64,000 nt of DNA from Dinoroseobacter sp013215265 (GTDB lineage Bacteria > Pseudomonadota > Alphaproteobacteria > Rhodobacterales > Rhodobacteraceae): positions 124,001-188,000 of the forward strand of contig OY829366.1 of assembly GCA_963691755.1 (NCBI GenBank). The letters run 5' to 3'. The translations under genes were made by a program, and so were the position numbers. The notes beneath the pieces were generated by a model. That model was not told the origin of the DNA. It did not search any database and saw only the letters and a list, made by a program, of their open reading frames with translations. This document shows positions 25,714 through 34,969 of this stretch, piece by piece; positions within the stretch are counted from its first letter, which is position 1; each line of letters opens with the position of its first letter.

Positions 25714-26748
25714 GTGACGTTTCCCTCTCTTGCCGAACTTGGCTGGTCCGAACATTTTCAGTCGCAACGCACCGAAAGCGATCCGTCTTTTTCACCTTGG
25801 CGGCTGACAAGTGTCTCTCGCTCGAACCTCACCGCATTGGGCCCTGCCGGCGTCATCCGCCTGATCCTCCCTCCAGACCAAAGCACAGGCGAATTTGCCG
25901 TAGGCGATTGGGTTCTGGCGGAAGGAGAGCTGGTCCAGCGGCGACTGACCCCCTTCAGCCTGCTTCAACGTCGTGCCTCCGGACCGGAGGCACGCGCCCA
26001 ACTTATGGCCGCGAACGCGGAAACGCTGGGGATCGTCACGTCCTGCAATGCAGATTTCAACATCGCAAGGCTGGAACGCTATGTGGCCATGGCCGCCAGC
26101 GCTGATTGTCTGCCTTTGATCATCCTGACCCGTGCTGACGAGATCGATGATCCGCACAAATTTCAACAAGAGGTCGAGGCAATCTCACCGCTTGTGACCG
26201 CAATGACGCTGGATGCGCGTAACCCGGCAGAGGTCGGCAAGCTCGCGCCCTGGTGCGAAACGGGCAAAACCCTCGCATTAATGGGGTCGAGCGGTGTGGG
26301 AAAGACCACACTGACCAATGGTCTTACGGGCGCCAATCTGGCAACCGGCGGCATCCGAGAGGACGACGCACGAGGTAGGCACACCAGCACGTCGCGCCAG
26401 ATGCTGCGCACCAGGCATGGTGGATGGTTGATCGATACGCCCGGTATGCGGGCGGTTCCACTCAGTGACGCCTCGGACGGTATTGATGCAGTTTTTGAGG
26501 ACCTTGCAGAGTTAGCCACCCAGTGCAAATTTTCAGACTGCTCGCATGAAACCGAACCCGGATGCGCGGTGCTGGCCGCGTTGGCAGATGGAAGGCTGGA
26601 TGAGACCCGCTATCAACGCTGGAAGAAGCTGTTGGCGGAAGAAGCTCACAACACGGCGACATTGGCCGAAGCGCGCAAAAAAGATCGCTCGCGCCAAAAG
26701 CTCTACACCAAAGGCAAAGCGCGCTCGAAGGCAAAGCGCGAGTTTTAA
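25714..26748 (+). CDS. rsgA: Ribosome small subunit-dependent GTPase A
   Basis: This 344-residue protein is read from the GTG at 25714, with GAGGA seven bases upstream. An upstream TTG at 25693 is possible but lacks a ribosome site. The G-motif order is circularly permuted: TRADE (G4) before GSSGVGKTTL (G1, about 191-200), then DTPGMR (G3). A C-terminal zinc knuckle (CKFSDCSHETEPGC) and a basic tail complete the family layout. RsgA helps mature the 30S ribosomal subunit. The neighbours are ffs and dnaX. Confidence 0.93.
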   Translation: MTFPSLAELGWSEHFQSQRTESDPSFSPWRLTSVSRSNLTALGPAGVIRLILPPDQSTGEFAVGDWVLAEGELVQRRLTPFSLLQRRASGPEARAQLMAANAETLGIVTSCNADFNIARLERYVAMAASADCLPLIILTRADEIDDPHKFQQEVEAISPLVTAMTLDARNPAEVGKLAPWCETGKTLALMGSSGVGKTTLTNGLTGANLATGGIREDDARGRHTSTSRQMLRTRHGGWLIDTPGMRAVPLSDASDGIDAVFEDLAELATQCKFSDCSHETEPGCAVLAALADGRLDETRYQRWKKLLAEEAHNTATLAEARKKDRSRQKLYTKGKARSKAKREF

Positions 26749-26905
26749 GGCGCGCAGGCGACGCGGCAAAGGCCATCCTGGCTTATTACCCAGTCGAAAT
26801 TGAAAACAAAGAAAGCTGGCAGTCAGGGTTACCGTTTGCCTTGTCTATCGCTGGACGCCGAGCAAGCGCTCGCCTACCCTTCGGTGTGGATTCGAAAGGG
26901 CAGGC

Positions 26906-28660
26906 ATGAGCGAGACGGGATATCAGGTACTGGCGCGGAAATACCGCCCAGCGACCTTTGCCGACCTGATCGGTCAGGACGCCATGGTTCGCACTCTGAA
27001 AAATGCCTTCGAAGCCGACAGAATCGCCCAGGCTTTCATGATGACGGGCATTCGGGGCACAGGGAAAACAACCACCGCGCGGATTATAGCCAAGGGCATG
27101 AATTGCATCGGACCCGATGGCAATGGCGGACCGACCACGGAACCTTGCGGACAATGCGAGCCATGCAAGGCCATCGCGGAAGGGCGCCATGTCGACGTTC
27201 TGGAAATGGACGCGGCATCCAACACCGGCGTGGGTGATATGCGCGAAGTCATCAACTCGGTGAACTATCGCGCCGCATCGGCTCGGTACAAAATCTACAT
27301 CATCGATGAAGTTCACATGCTGTCGACCAGCGCGTTTAATGCGCTGCTCAAAACACTGGAAGAACCTCCAGCCCATGTGAAATTCATTTTTGCAACAACC
27401 GAAATTCGCAAAGTCCCGGTAACGGTTCTGTCGCGATGCCAAAGGTTTGATCTTCGCCGGATCGAACCCGAGGTGATGATCACGCATCTCCAGAAGATCG
27501 CGGGCCTCGAAGATGCATCAGTTGCCGAAGACGCTTTGGCATTGATCACCCGTGCGGCGGAAGGCTCCGTCCGTGACGCAATGAGCCTGCTTGATCAGGC
27601 AATCAGTCAGGGTCAGGGCGATACCAGCGCCGATGACGTACGCGCCATGCTGGGGCTTGCCGATCGCGGGCGCGGTCTTGATCTCTTTGAAGCGATACTG
27701 CGTGGTGATGCGGCTGGCGCGCTTGGGGAGCTTGCCGCACAATACGCAGATGGGGCAGACCCAATTGCGGTACTTCGTGATCTGGCCGAGCTGACCCATT
27801 GGATCAGCGTTGTGATCATCACACCCGAAGCCGCAGAAGACCCGACCGTCAGCCCCGACGAGCGTGCGCGCGGTCAGAGCCTGGCACAGCGTGTGCCGAT
27901 GCGTGTGTTGACCCGCATGTGGCAAATGCTGCTCAAGGCACTTGAAGAGGTCTCGGTCGCGCCGAATTCTATGATGGCCGCCGAAATGGCCGTAATCCGT
28001 CTGACCCATGTGGCAGACCTGCCAACGCCTGGCGATCTGGCAAAACTTTTGAACGAACGCCCCCCGAGTGCGCCTGCGGCACCTGCTTCCGGACCGGGGT
28101 CTTCAGGCGGAGGAACGCGAGCAGAGCGCCCAGCGCCCGTCCAGCCAGTGTCAAAGCCACAAAGTCAGGCGGTACCCGCACAGGAGAGCGAACGCAATCC
28201 ACTTGCCCGCTTCGCTCAGTTTGAAGATGTTGTTGCGCTAATCCGGGCCAACCGGGATGTGCAGCTTCTGATCGAAGTTGAAACTTGCCTGAAGCTCGTA
28301 CGCTATGCGCCAGGACGAATTACCTTCCAGCCGACACCACAGGCACCGCGCGAACTGGCGCAGAAACTTGCGCAACGCCTGCAAACCTGGACGGGTGTGC
28401 GCTGGGGCGTGATGGTTGAAACTGAAGGCGGTGCCCCAACGATTGCCGAAGTTCGGGATGCCGAAGCAAACGAGCTGAAAGCCAAAGTGATGCTGCATCC
28501 TTTGGTTTCTGCTGTATTTGACGCATTTCCCAACGCACAGATCACTGACATCCGCAGTCAGGAAGACTTAGATGCACAGGCAGCAGCAGACGCGCTGCCT
28601 GAATTAGATGAAGACGATCCGTCAGATGATCCTGAATGGGACCCATTCGAAGACGGCTGA
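26906..28660 (+). CDS. dnaX: DNA polymerase III subunit gamma/tau
   Basis: This 584-residue clamp-loader ATPase has Walker A GIRGTGKT (G48-T55), a zinc site CGQCEPCKA, Walker B IIDEVHML and the sensor motif TTEIRKVPVTVLSRCQRF. A C-terminal tau-type extension with a Pro/Ala linker (about 380-430) is present. It starts the dnaX-ybaB-recR operon typical of bacteria. No convincing slippery sequence for a short gamma form was noticed. Confidence 0.96.
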   Translation: MSETGYQVLARKYRPATFADLIGQDAMVRTLKNAFEADRIAQAFMMTGIRGTGKTTTARIIAKGMNCIGPDGNGGPTTEPCGQCEPCKAIAEGRHVDVLEMDAASNTGVGDMREVINSVNYRAASARYKIYIIDEVHMLSTSAFNALLKTLEEPPAHVKFIFATTEIRKVPVTVLSRCQRFDLRRIEPEVMITHLQKIAGLEDASVAEDALALITRAAEGSVRDAMSLLDQAISQGQGDTSADDVRAMLGLADRGRGLDLFEAILRGDAAGALGELAAQYADGADPIAVLRDLAELTHWISVVIITPEAAEDPTVSPDERARGQSLAQRVPMRVLTRMWQMLLKALEEVSVAPNSMMAAEMAVIRLTHVADLPTPGDLAKLLNERPPSAPAAPASGPGSSGGGTRAERPAPVQPVSKPQSQAVPAQESERNPLARFAQFEDVVALIRANRDVQLLIEVETCLKLVRYAPGRITFQPTPQAPRELAQKLAQRLQTWTGVRWGVMVETEGGAPTIAEVRDAEANELKAKVMLHPLVSAVFDAFPNAQITDIRSQEDLDAQAAADALPELDEDDPSDDPEWDPFEDG

Positions 28661-28676
28661 GACGAAGGAGAGAGCA

Positions 28677-29024
28677 ATGCTCAAAGGATTAGGTGGTCTG
28701 GGTGACATGGCGAAAGTCATGAAGCAGGCGCAGGAAATGCAAGCCAAGATGGGCGAGATGCAAGCGGCGCTGGAAACCATGACAGTGGTTGGCGAATCTG
28801 GGGCAGGCCTAGTAAAGGCAACAGCGACGGCAAAGGGTGAGTTGACCGCGTTGGACATCAATCCCACCATTTTCGATCCAAACGAAAAGGAAGTGGTCGA
28901 GGATCTGATCTTGGCCGCAATCAAGGACGCCCAGGCAAAGGCATCTGCGAAATCGGCCGAGGAAATGGGCAAGTTGACCGAGGGCCTTGGTCTGCCACCT
29001 GGCATGGCGAACCCCTTCGGCTAG
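28677..29024 (+). CDS. YbaB/EbfC nucleoid-associated protein
   Basis: This 115-residue protein begins MLKGLGGLGDMAKVMKQAQEMQAKM, typical of YbaB/EbfC, and ends MANPFG. It binds DNA as a dimer and is often encoded between dnaX and recR, as here. The ATG at 28677 has AAGGAG upstream; the earlier in-frame ATG lies inside dnaX and is rejected. The gene is four bases from the recR TTG. Confidence 0.94.
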   Translation: MLKGLGGLGDMAKVMKQAQEMQAKMGEMQAALETMTVVGESGAGLVKATATAKGELTALDINPTIFDPNEKEVVEDLILAAIKDAQAKASAKSAEEMGKLTEGLGLPPGMANPFG

Positions 29025-29028
29025 GACC

Positions 29029-29628
29029 TTGAGCGATACCCCAAAAGATCTTGAAGCGCTGATCGATCTGATGGCGCGTTTGCCCGGGCTTGGACCCCGC
29101 TCGGCCAGGCGTGCGGTTTTGCATCTTTTGAAGAAACGCGGGCAGGTCATGGCGCCTTTGGCCGATGCAATGACCCAAGTGGCAGCAACAGCACGTGATT
29201 GCCTGACCTGTGGGAACATCGGCACATCAGATATTTGTGCAATCTGCGCGAGCGAGAAGCGGCGTAATGGCCAAATCTGTGTCGTCGAAGACGTAGCCGA
29301 TCTTTGGGCAATGGAACGCGGAGGCGCATTCCGGGGACGCTATCATGTGCTGGGCGGCACACTGTCGGCCTTGGACGCGGTCGGGCCGGAGGAACTGCGC
29401 ATTCCTCGGTTGATGGCGCGGCTTGAGGAGGAAGAGGTGACAGAAGTTATCCTGGCACTCAATGCTACCGTCGATGGTCAGACCACCGCACACTACATTG
29501 CTGACGAAATAACAGATCGCGGCATTTCCGTTACCTCACTCGCGCAAGGCGTGCCCATTGGAGGTGAATTAGATTATCTCGACGACGGGACGATCTCAGC
29601 CGCTCTGAAAGCGCGGAAAACCATCTAA
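29029..29628 (+). CDS. recR: Recombination mediator RecR
   Basis: This 199-residue protein is read from the TTG at 29029, giving MSDTPKDLEALIDLMARLPGLGPRSARRA. Other in-frame starts lie upstream in ybaB. It has a helix-hairpin-helix (LPGLGPRSARR), a zinc finger (CLTCGN...CAICASEKR) and a Toprim domain (EDVADLWAMERGGAFRGRYHVLGG). With RecO it loads RecA at DNA gaps. It ends four bases into the convergent DUF4453 gene. Confidence 0.95.
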   Translation: MSDTPKDLEALIDLMARLPGLGPRSARRAVLHLLKKRGQVMAPLADAMTQVAATARDCLTCGNIGTSDICAICASEKRRNGQICVVEDVADLWAMERGGAFRGRYHVLGGTLSALDAVGPEELRIPRLMARLEEEEVTEVILALNATVDGQTTAHYIADEITDRGISVTSLAQGVPIGGELDYLDDGTISAALKARKTI

Positions 29629-30185
29629 CCCGCAAGGGCTTCGCACACTTTAGGGCTAATCCTTATTCTGACCCACCCTACATCTGAGGGCGCGCCCTCG
29701 CGGACAGCTTCTACAAAACTGAAGCCCCCAATATCGATATGCGCAAAGACAACCATATCCCCTGGTAGTATCTGGCCGATCACCGAGCTGCGATCGTTGG
29801 CAGCAGATCGCAACGGCAAGGTCTGTCCCTGCCAGCCGATGCACCCGCTTTCGCCCCAGTCCCTGTAGGGAAGATCCACAAGCTGCAGCCAATCTTCCAT
29901 TGCGTCCAGCTCGAGCGTCTTCAGGCTGGTGTCGATCTCGCAGGCAAACTCGGCTTCCATGTCGCGTGTGTAGGCCACAAATTCACGTTCCGCCGCCGTC
30001 AGAGTGACATCACCAGGTGTACAGTCAGAATTGTCGAACACCGATTGGCCTAGCGTTGATCCAAAGCAATAACCGGCCTGATCGAACACCATGTTTCGTG
30101 TCACCCACATCGAAGCACAGTCCGCGTGAGCAATACCTGTCCCTAAAAGACTGGCTATTAAGAAGAACTCGCTAATCCGTCGCAA
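29625..30185 (-). CDS. Secreted DUF4453 protein with SH3-like C-terminus
   Basis: This 186-residue protein is read from a TTG at 30185 with GAAGG upstream, which gives a signal peptide (RRISEFFLIASLLGTGIAHAD). The upstream ATG at 30314 gives a long non-hydrophobic extension and is not preferred. The DUF4453 core contains CASMWVTRNMVFDQAGYCFGS and a YARHG-like region. It is followed by an SH3b-like segment (LPLRSAANDRSSVIGQILPGD). DUF4453 is known mainly from Rhodobacteraceae. It is probably periplasmic, and its function is unknown. Confidence 0.75.
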   Translation of the reverse strand: MRRISEFFLIASLLGTGIAHADCASMWVTRNMVFDQAGYCFGSTLGQSVFDNSDCTPGDVTLTAAEREFVAYTRDMEAEFACEIDTSLKTLELDAMEDWLQLVDLPYRDWGESGCIGWQGQTLPLRSAANDRSSVIGQILPGDMVVFAHIDIGGFSFVEAVREGAPSDVGWVRIRISPKVCEALAG

Positions 30186-30442
30186 TGGTTTCGCCTTCGT
30201 TGTTGAGCAAGACGAGAGAAGCGTATGCCGCTTTCCGCAGGAATGCGAGTTTTTGCCGAAGACGAAGGGGTGACTACGCCAGAAAGCGCGTGCGCTCTGG
30301 CCACGCCCCCACATGTTACAGCAATCAAACCAGCTGCAGTTGGCCGGACCCCAGAACGGATCGGGGTCCAGATACCTAATTATGTGCTCCCAGATCGTAT
30401 CGCGCGTCTAAAACCATACGCTCTGCTCAGGGACGCAGACGC
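30186..30442. other. 257-base intergenic stretch with a hairpin
   Basis: GGACCCC (30346-30352) and GGGGTCC (30363-30369) form a 7-base stem with a 10-base loop. There is no T-run, so a terminator is unlikely. No other feature is supported. Confidence 0.3.
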
Positions 30443-31201
30443 TTATGCGTCTTCGTCATCGTCCTTCGCGTCAGGAAGGTTGAAGAGACTATCGGCGTCA
30501 ATACTCTCGTCGATCTTGTCTTCGTCATCCTCGTCCACCTCTGGCGCACCCGACAGCGAGAACGCCTCAAGACCCGCGATCGCCGTTGGGATCTTGGGCT
30601 CGGTGTCCATCGCAAGGCTTTGCTCGGTCGATACGAGCTTACGACGCTCGTCATCGGTCATCGCAGCGCCTTCAGCCGCTTTCTTGGCATTCGCCTTTTG
30701 AACGGCGGCATCCAACTCCGACTGCTTACACAGTCCAAGGGCGACAGGATCAATCGGTTGAATATTTTGGATATTCCAATGGGTCCGCTCGCGGATCGCC
30801 TGAATTGTCGGCTTGGTGGTGCCAACAAGCTTGGAAATCTGGCCATCGCTCAGCTCGGGATGGAACTTTACCAGCCACAGGATCGAAGCCGGACGGTCCT
30901 GACGCTTGGACAGTGGCGTGTACCGTGGCCCACGGCGCTTTTCCTCGCCGATTGCTGCTGCATAGTGCTTCAGCTTGAGTTTGTGCAGCGGGTCTTTCTC
31001 ACCCTTCTCGATCTCTTCTGCATCAAGCTGGTTATTGGCAATCGGGTCAAAGCCCTTGACGCCCGCAGCGACATCGCCATCTGCGATACCCTGCACTTCC
31101 AGTTCGTGCAGCTCACAGAAGTCCGCGACCTGTTTGAAGGTCAGTGTGGTGTTGTCCACGAGCCAAACGGCGGTGGCTTTGGCCATAAGCGGTTTTGCCA
31201 T
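30443..31201 (-). CDS. trcR: DUF1013 / TrcR-type cell-cycle transcriptional regulator
   Basis: This 252-residue protein belongs to DUF1013, annotated in alphaproteobacteria as the transcriptional regulator TrcR. The N-terminus MAKPLMAKATAVWLVDNTTLTFKQVADFC has a helix-turn-helix-like segment, and a second one is seen in LSDGQISKLVGTTKPTIQAIRERTHW. The C-terminus is very acidic (DEDDEDKIDES, DDDEDA). It would control cell-cycle genes with CtrA-type networks, which is inferred from the family. The ATG at 31201 has GGAGAAAG upstream. Confidence 0.85.
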   Translation of the reverse strand: MAKPLMAKATAVWLVDNTTLTFKQVADFCELHELEVQGIADGDVAAGVKGFDPIANNQLDAEEIEKGEKDPLHKLKLKHYAAAIGEEKRRGPRYTPLSKRQDRPASILWLVKFHPELSDGQISKLVGTTKPTIQAIRERTHWNIQNIQPIDPVALGLCKQSELDAAVQKANAKKAAEGAAMTDDERRKLVSTEQSLAMDTEPKIPTAIAGLEAFSLSGAPEVDEDDEDKIDESIDADSLFNLPDAKDDDEDA

Positions 31202-31342
31202 TGTCTTTCTCCTTACAGGTCAGACACGGAACTCCCGTCATCAGCCTTTGGGCCGATGGCAACCTAGTTACAGTTGCGGGTTCACAATGTCAGGGAACTT
31301 GAGGCACGATATAGGCGAGAGCGAGCAAAAGGGGAAGAGGCA

Positions 31343-31972
31343 ATGCGTGTGCTGTTGTTTTGGGTCTTAAGCGCAGTTGCAGCCTTCGCCGAGGGCGAGC
31401 CCGCAGGAGAATTTGACTACTACGTCATGGCCCTGAGCTGGACGCCCTCTTGGTGCGCGGCAGAAGGCGATGCACGTGGTTCAGACCAATGTGATGCAGA
31501 TACCGGGTTTGGCTGGACGCTGCATGGGCTGTGGCCCCAGTTTGAACAAGGATGGCCAAGTTATTGTCGAACCAATGCGCGTAACCCATCGCGCTCTGAC
31601 ACCGCAGCGCAGGCCGGGCTTTTTGGCACAAGCGGGCTTGCCTGGCACCAATGGAATAAACACGGACGATGCACGGGGCTGTCCTCAGACGACTATTATG
31701 ACCTATCGCGACTGGCCTATGACCGTGTTGAACGACCCGAAATTTTCCGGCGACTGGATAAAACCTACCGGTTCCCCGCATCCATTGTCGAAGACGCGTT
31801 TCTGGAGGCGAACCCAAATCTGGAACCCGACGGACTGACCGTAACATGTCGCGATGGTTTTATACGCGAAGTCCGCATTTGCCTGACACGAGGGTTGCAG
31901 CCCAGAGCCTGCGGAACCGATGTTCGACGCGATTGCACACTGAACAATGCGCGCATGGACCCTTTGCGCTAA
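31343..31972 (+). CDS. Secreted ribonuclease T2 family protein
   Basis: This 209-residue protein has a signal peptide ending near AAFAEGE. The two active-site segments are CAS-1 WTLHGLWPQ (H61) and CAS-2 WHQWNKHGRC (H102, K106, H107). In CAS-2 the Glu common in RNase T2 enzymes is Gln103. It would cleave RNA in the periplasm or outside. The ATG at 31343 has GGAAGAGG upstream. Cysteines C38, C50, C75 and C110 could form disulfides. It is divergent from trcR. Confidence 0.88.
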   Translation: MRVLLFWVLSAVAAFAEGEPAGEFDYYVMALSWTPSWCAAEGDARGSDQCDADTGFGWTLHGLWPQFEQGWPSYCRTNARNPSRSDTAAQAGLFGTSGLAWHQWNKHGRCTGLSSDDYYDLSRLAYDRVERPEIFRRLDKTYRFPASIVEDAFLEANPNLEPDGLTVTCRDGFIREVRICLTRGLQPRACGTDVRRDCTLNNARMDPLR

Positions 31973-32005
31973 AGATACGTCAGGTGTGTAAGTCTCGGGG
32001 GCCAG

Positions 32006-32764
32006 ATGAAGCTCAAAAATAAACTCGGTGATCCATCCGTAAATCTTTCGTTTGAAGGGTGTATCATCCCGTCCCCTGTATCGGTGCAGGCGATCGCACG
32101 GACGGGCATCGATATGATCATGCTGGATCTGGAACACGCACCTACGGATCCCTCCGCGCTTCATGCCATGATTTGTGCAGCCCAAGGCACGGATGCGTCT
32201 GTTCTGGTCCGCCCGCCAAATCACGATCCGGGTCATGTGAAGCTGTGCTTGGATATGGGCGCGGAAGGCATGCTGTTTCCACTGGTCCGCACCGCTGAGG
32301 AAACGGCCGCCTGTGTTGCGGCCTGCCATTATCCTCCGAAGGGTATCAGAGGCTGGGGCGCATTCGTTGCGCATTCGCGGTGGGATACCGCACCGATGGA
32401 ATATTTGCCGGACTACGGTGACCAGATCGTTGCTGGGTTTCTGATCGAAACGGTCGAAGCGGTCGAAAACATTGATGCGATTCTGTCTGTTGAGGGCGTG
32501 GATTTCGCCTTCATTGCCCCGTTTGATCTGAGCACATCGCTTGGCATTTCCGGTCAGTTTGATCGCCCGGAATTTTGCGACGCGGTTGCAACGATTGAGG
32601 CCGCAGCGTTAGCAAAAGGCATACCGCTGGGCGGCGGTCCGGTGCGGACACAGGCAGAAACCAAAGCTTTCCTTGAAAAAGGCTATCGCATCGTCGGTGC
32701 GTTTGACATTTTTCAACTGAAAGGCGCAGCGGCCCAAATGGCAAGCTGGGTGAAAGACGCCTAG
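32006..32764 (+). CDS. HpcH/HpaI-family aldolase/citrate-lyase-like protein
   Basis: This 252-residue TIM-barrel class II aldolase of the HpcH/HpaI group has DLEHAPTDPSALHAMI (metal Glu region), VRPPNHDPGHVKLCLDMGAEGMLFP and FIAPFDLSTSLG. It cleaves or makes 2-keto-3-deoxy or 4-hydroxy-2-oxoacids, with pyruvate as the usual product. It is convergent with the quinone oxidoreductase gene (overlap of 4 bases), and its substrate is unclear. 2,4-dihydroxyhept-2-ene-dioate aldolase (HpaI) is one possibility. Confidence 0.87.
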   Translation: MKLKNKLGDPSVNLSFEGCIIPSPVSVQAIARTGIDMIMLDLEHAPTDPSALHAMICAAQGTDASVLVRPPNHDPGHVKLCLDMGAEGMLFPLVRTAEETAACVAACHYPPKGIRGWGAFVAHSRWDTAPMEYLPDYGDQIVAGFLIETVEAVENIDAILSVEGVDFAFIAPFDLSTSLGISGQFDRPEFCDAVATIEAAALAKGIPLGGGPVRTQAETKAFLEKGYRIVGAFDIFQLKGAAAQMASWVKDA

Positions 32765-33744
32765 GCTACTTTCAGTACGATCTTACCGATGTGATCCCCG
32801 GCCTCCATATGCGCATGGGCTTTTGCCGCATCTGCAAGGGCAAACTCGCTATCCATCACAGGACCAATCTGACCCGTCGCAAGCCATGGCCAGACATGGG
32901 TGCGTAACTGCCTCGCAATCTCGGCTTTAGCGAGATCGGATTGAGGACGTAATGTGGACCCGGTCAGCGTAAGACGGCGCATCATCATCTGGGCAAAGTT
33001 CAGCTCGACCTTGGGTCCGGATAGAAACGCGATCTGAACCAACCGGCCTTCCATCGCCAATGCTCTGATATTACGCGGAATATAATCGCCCCCGACCATA
33101 TCGAGGATCAGATTTGCCCCACCTGAGGCCTTCATCACATCAACGAAATCCTCTTCGCGGTAGTTGATAGCACTTGCGCCAAGATCGGCACAGGCTTGGC
33201 ATTTGGCTGCACTGCCTGCTGTTGCCCAAACCCGAGCGCCCAGTTTGTTCGCGATCTGGATGGCCGTCGTTCCGATCCCAGAGGAGCCCCCATGCACAAG
33301 GAAACGCTCTCCCGGTGTCAATCCACCGCGCATCACCACGTTCGACCAGACGGTGAAGTATGTTTCGGGAAGAGCGGCTGCCTGATCGAGCGACAGACCA
33401 TCGGGGATTGGCAGGCAATGGCTGGCAGGACAGACAACGTATTCGGCGTAGCCGCCGCCCGGTGTCAGCGCGCAGACGTGGCTACGAAGCAAGGTTTCAG
33501 CACCGTGCCCTGCGGCGACAACCTCGCCCGAAACCTCAAGCCCTGGAAGATCGCTTGCAGTCGGAGGTGGGGCGTAAGCGCCAACGCGCTGCAGCGCATC
33601 CGGCCGATTCACGCCGGCATAGGCCACCTTGATGACCACCTGCCCCGGCGCCGCATTTGGCACAGGACACCGCGTTTCCTGCAAAACGTCCGGACCGCCG
33701 GGCCTCGTGATTTCAATGGCGCGCATCGTTTCGGGCAATGTCAT
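32761..33744 (-). CDS. NAD(P)H:quinone oxidoreductase, zinc-independent MDR family
   Basis: This 327-residue medium-chain reductase has a GroES-like N-terminus (PGQVVIKVAYAGVNRPDALQR), the NADP-binding GGSSGIGTTAIQIANKLGA and GGDYIPRNIRALA of zeta-crystallin/PIG3-type enzymes. Zinc ligands of alcohol dehydrogenases are absent. It would reduce quinones or enoyl compounds with NADPH. It follows coq9 on the same strand with an 18-base gap, so the two may be co-transcribed. Confidence 0.9.
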   Translation of the reverse strand: MTLPETMRAIEITRPGGPDVLQETRCPVPNAAPGQVVIKVAYAGVNRPDALQRVGAYAPPPTASDLPGLEVSGEVVAAGHGAETLLRSHVCALTPGGGYAEYVVCPASHCLPIPDGLSLDQAAALPETYFTVWSNVVMRGGLTPGERFLVHGGSSGIGTTAIQIANKLGARVWATAGSAAKCQACADLGASAINYREEDFVDVMKASGGANLILDMVGGDYIPRNIRALAMEGRLVQIAFLSGPKVELNFAQMMMRRLTLTGSTLRPQSDLAKAEIARQLRTHVWPWLATGQIGPVMDSEFALADAAKAHAHMEAGDHIGKIVLKVA

Positions 33745-33762
33745 GAGGTTAAAGCTTTCAAT

Positions 33763-34473
33763 TTAGGTATTCGGTGGTTCGGACCAGTGTCCCGGAAAAT
33801 CTGAAGGAGTCATCTTCGCCGGTGCCTTGATCTTGCTGAGAAGCCAGTTGGGACCGGCCATCAAACGGCTGAGCGCAGGGTTGTCGTTTACTTGCTTCTT
33901 GACCTTTTCGATCTGCATGACGTCATCGATCCGACGGTCTAGAAAAGCCCATGTGTCGGCATGCCCGACGCTGTCATCCCCAAGCCAAAACAGCACGGTT
34001 GATCCGTAAACACCTGATAATGTTGCACGTTTTGAGTACCAGTTGAAATCCTCCGACGCATCCCCGAGGGCAGTCCAGATCGCATCGGCTGTGCCCCAGA
34101 TCGCCTTGGCCCCATCAACTGACAGATGAGGCAGGGCAAAGAGTGCTGTGCCCCGTCGAACCGCTTCCTTGTGCAGTTCAACCGCTTCCAATCTGAAGCG
34201 AACACCTGTGGCGATCCGGTCCCGAAACCGCAATCCGGAAAGATCTTCGCGCTTTAGGCGCGTCACCATCGCATCGTCACCGCGCTTATGAAAGGCAAGC
34301 GCCAGATCGGTCGCCCCGCGCGGGCAGATCGCATTGGCGAGGGCGAGTTCAACATCCGTCTCAGCAACCGCCGCCTCAAAGGCAACAGGCGACCAGCCGT
34401 CGAAGATGACATGGGGCAGGATCGCCTCAAGAAGGGCGTCTTTGATTTCGTTCACGTTTCGGGTTTCTGACAT
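33763..34473 (-). CDS. COQ9-family ubiquinone biosynthesis accessory protein
   Basis: This 236-residue protein resembles the COQ9 lipid-binding, TetR-like fold (ILPHVIFDGWSPVAFEAA at the N-terminus, TDLALAFHKRGDD, and RFRLEAVELHKEAVRR). In mitochondria COQ9 delivers lipid intermediates to COQ7. In alphaproteobacteria it is commonly encoded beside rpsU, as here (divergent, 117 bases). Good start with GAGG upstream. Confidence 0.9.
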   Translation of the reverse strand: MSETRNVNEIKDALLEAILPHVIFDGWSPVAFEAAVAETDVELALANAICPRGATDLALAFHKRGDDAMVTRLKREDLSGLRFRDRIATGVRFRLEAVELHKEAVRRGTALFALPHLSVDGAKAIWGTADAIWTALGDASEDFNWYSKRATLSGVYGSTVLFWLGDDSVGHADTWAFLDRRIDDVMQIEKVKKQVNDNPALSRLMAGPNWLLSKIKAPAKMTPSDFPGHWSEPPNT

Positions 34474-34590
34474 GAAACACCTCTTTGGTTTGACCCGGGT
34501 TGGCCTGTAGACAAGCTATACCGGGCTTGTTATAGGGCCACGTCCTGCAAATTCATGCAAACTCTAACTTAGGAAGGTGGTGACAACCAC

Positions 34591-34797
34591 ATGCAGGTAA
34601 GTGTTCGCGACAATAACGTCGATCAAGCGCTGCGCGCGTTGAAGAAAAAACTTCAGCGTGAGGGTGTGTTTCGCGAAATGAAGCTCAAGCAACATTACGA
34701 GAAACCGTCCGAGAAGAAAGCACGCGAGAGCGCCGAAGCGATCCGCCGCGCCCGTAAACTGGCACGGAAAAAAGCACAGCGCGAAGGGATGCTCTAA
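34591..34797 (+). CDS. rpsU: 30S ribosomal protein S21
   Basis: This 68-residue protein has the family start MQVSVRDNNVDQALRALKKKLQREG and a highly basic C-terminus. S21 sits near the anti-Shine-Dalgarno of 16S rRNA and aids initiation. The ribosome site AGGAAGGTGG precedes the ATG, and a strong terminator follows at 34827-34861. Confidence 0.97.
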   Translation: MQVSVRDNNVDQALRALKKKLQREGVFREMKLKQHYEKPSEKKARESAEAIRRARKLARKKAQREGML

Positions 34798-34826
34798 GCC
34801 ATCCGGTCTGTGCGAACAGAATTTTC

Positions 34827-34861
34827 AAACCCCCGCGGCCTTGCTGCGGGGGTTTGTTTTT
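34827..34861 (+). terminator. Rho-independent terminator of rpsU
   Basis: AAACCCCCGC (34827-34836) pairs with GCGGGGGTTT (34846-34855) around a 9-base loop and is followed by GTTTTTT. It lies 30 bases after the rpsU stop. Confidence 0.93.
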
Positions 34862-34969
34862 GGGAAGAGATCATTGGTTTCGAACCGATACCGGGCGCAT
34901 TTTGACAACAGTTGAACCGATCCCGGCCCTGTTTGTGTAGAATGTGAACTTGGATCGGAGGGGGTAGCG

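Noticed and set aside
25517..25810. 97-residue minus-strand ORF spanning the SRP/rsgA interval
   Set aside because: It overlaps the rsgA start and has no recognisable features; the interval is better described as non-coding.
26906..28660. Programmed frameshift for a short gamma form in dnaX
   Set aside because: I found no A-AAA-AAG-type slippery heptamer with downstream pairing. A runs such as GCAAAACTTTTG near 28038 are not a convincing signal.
30225..30701. 158-residue plus-strand ORF across the DUF1013/TrcR gene
   Set aside because: More than half lies antisense to the acidic C-terminus of the TrcR gene (serine runs from Asp/Glu codons).
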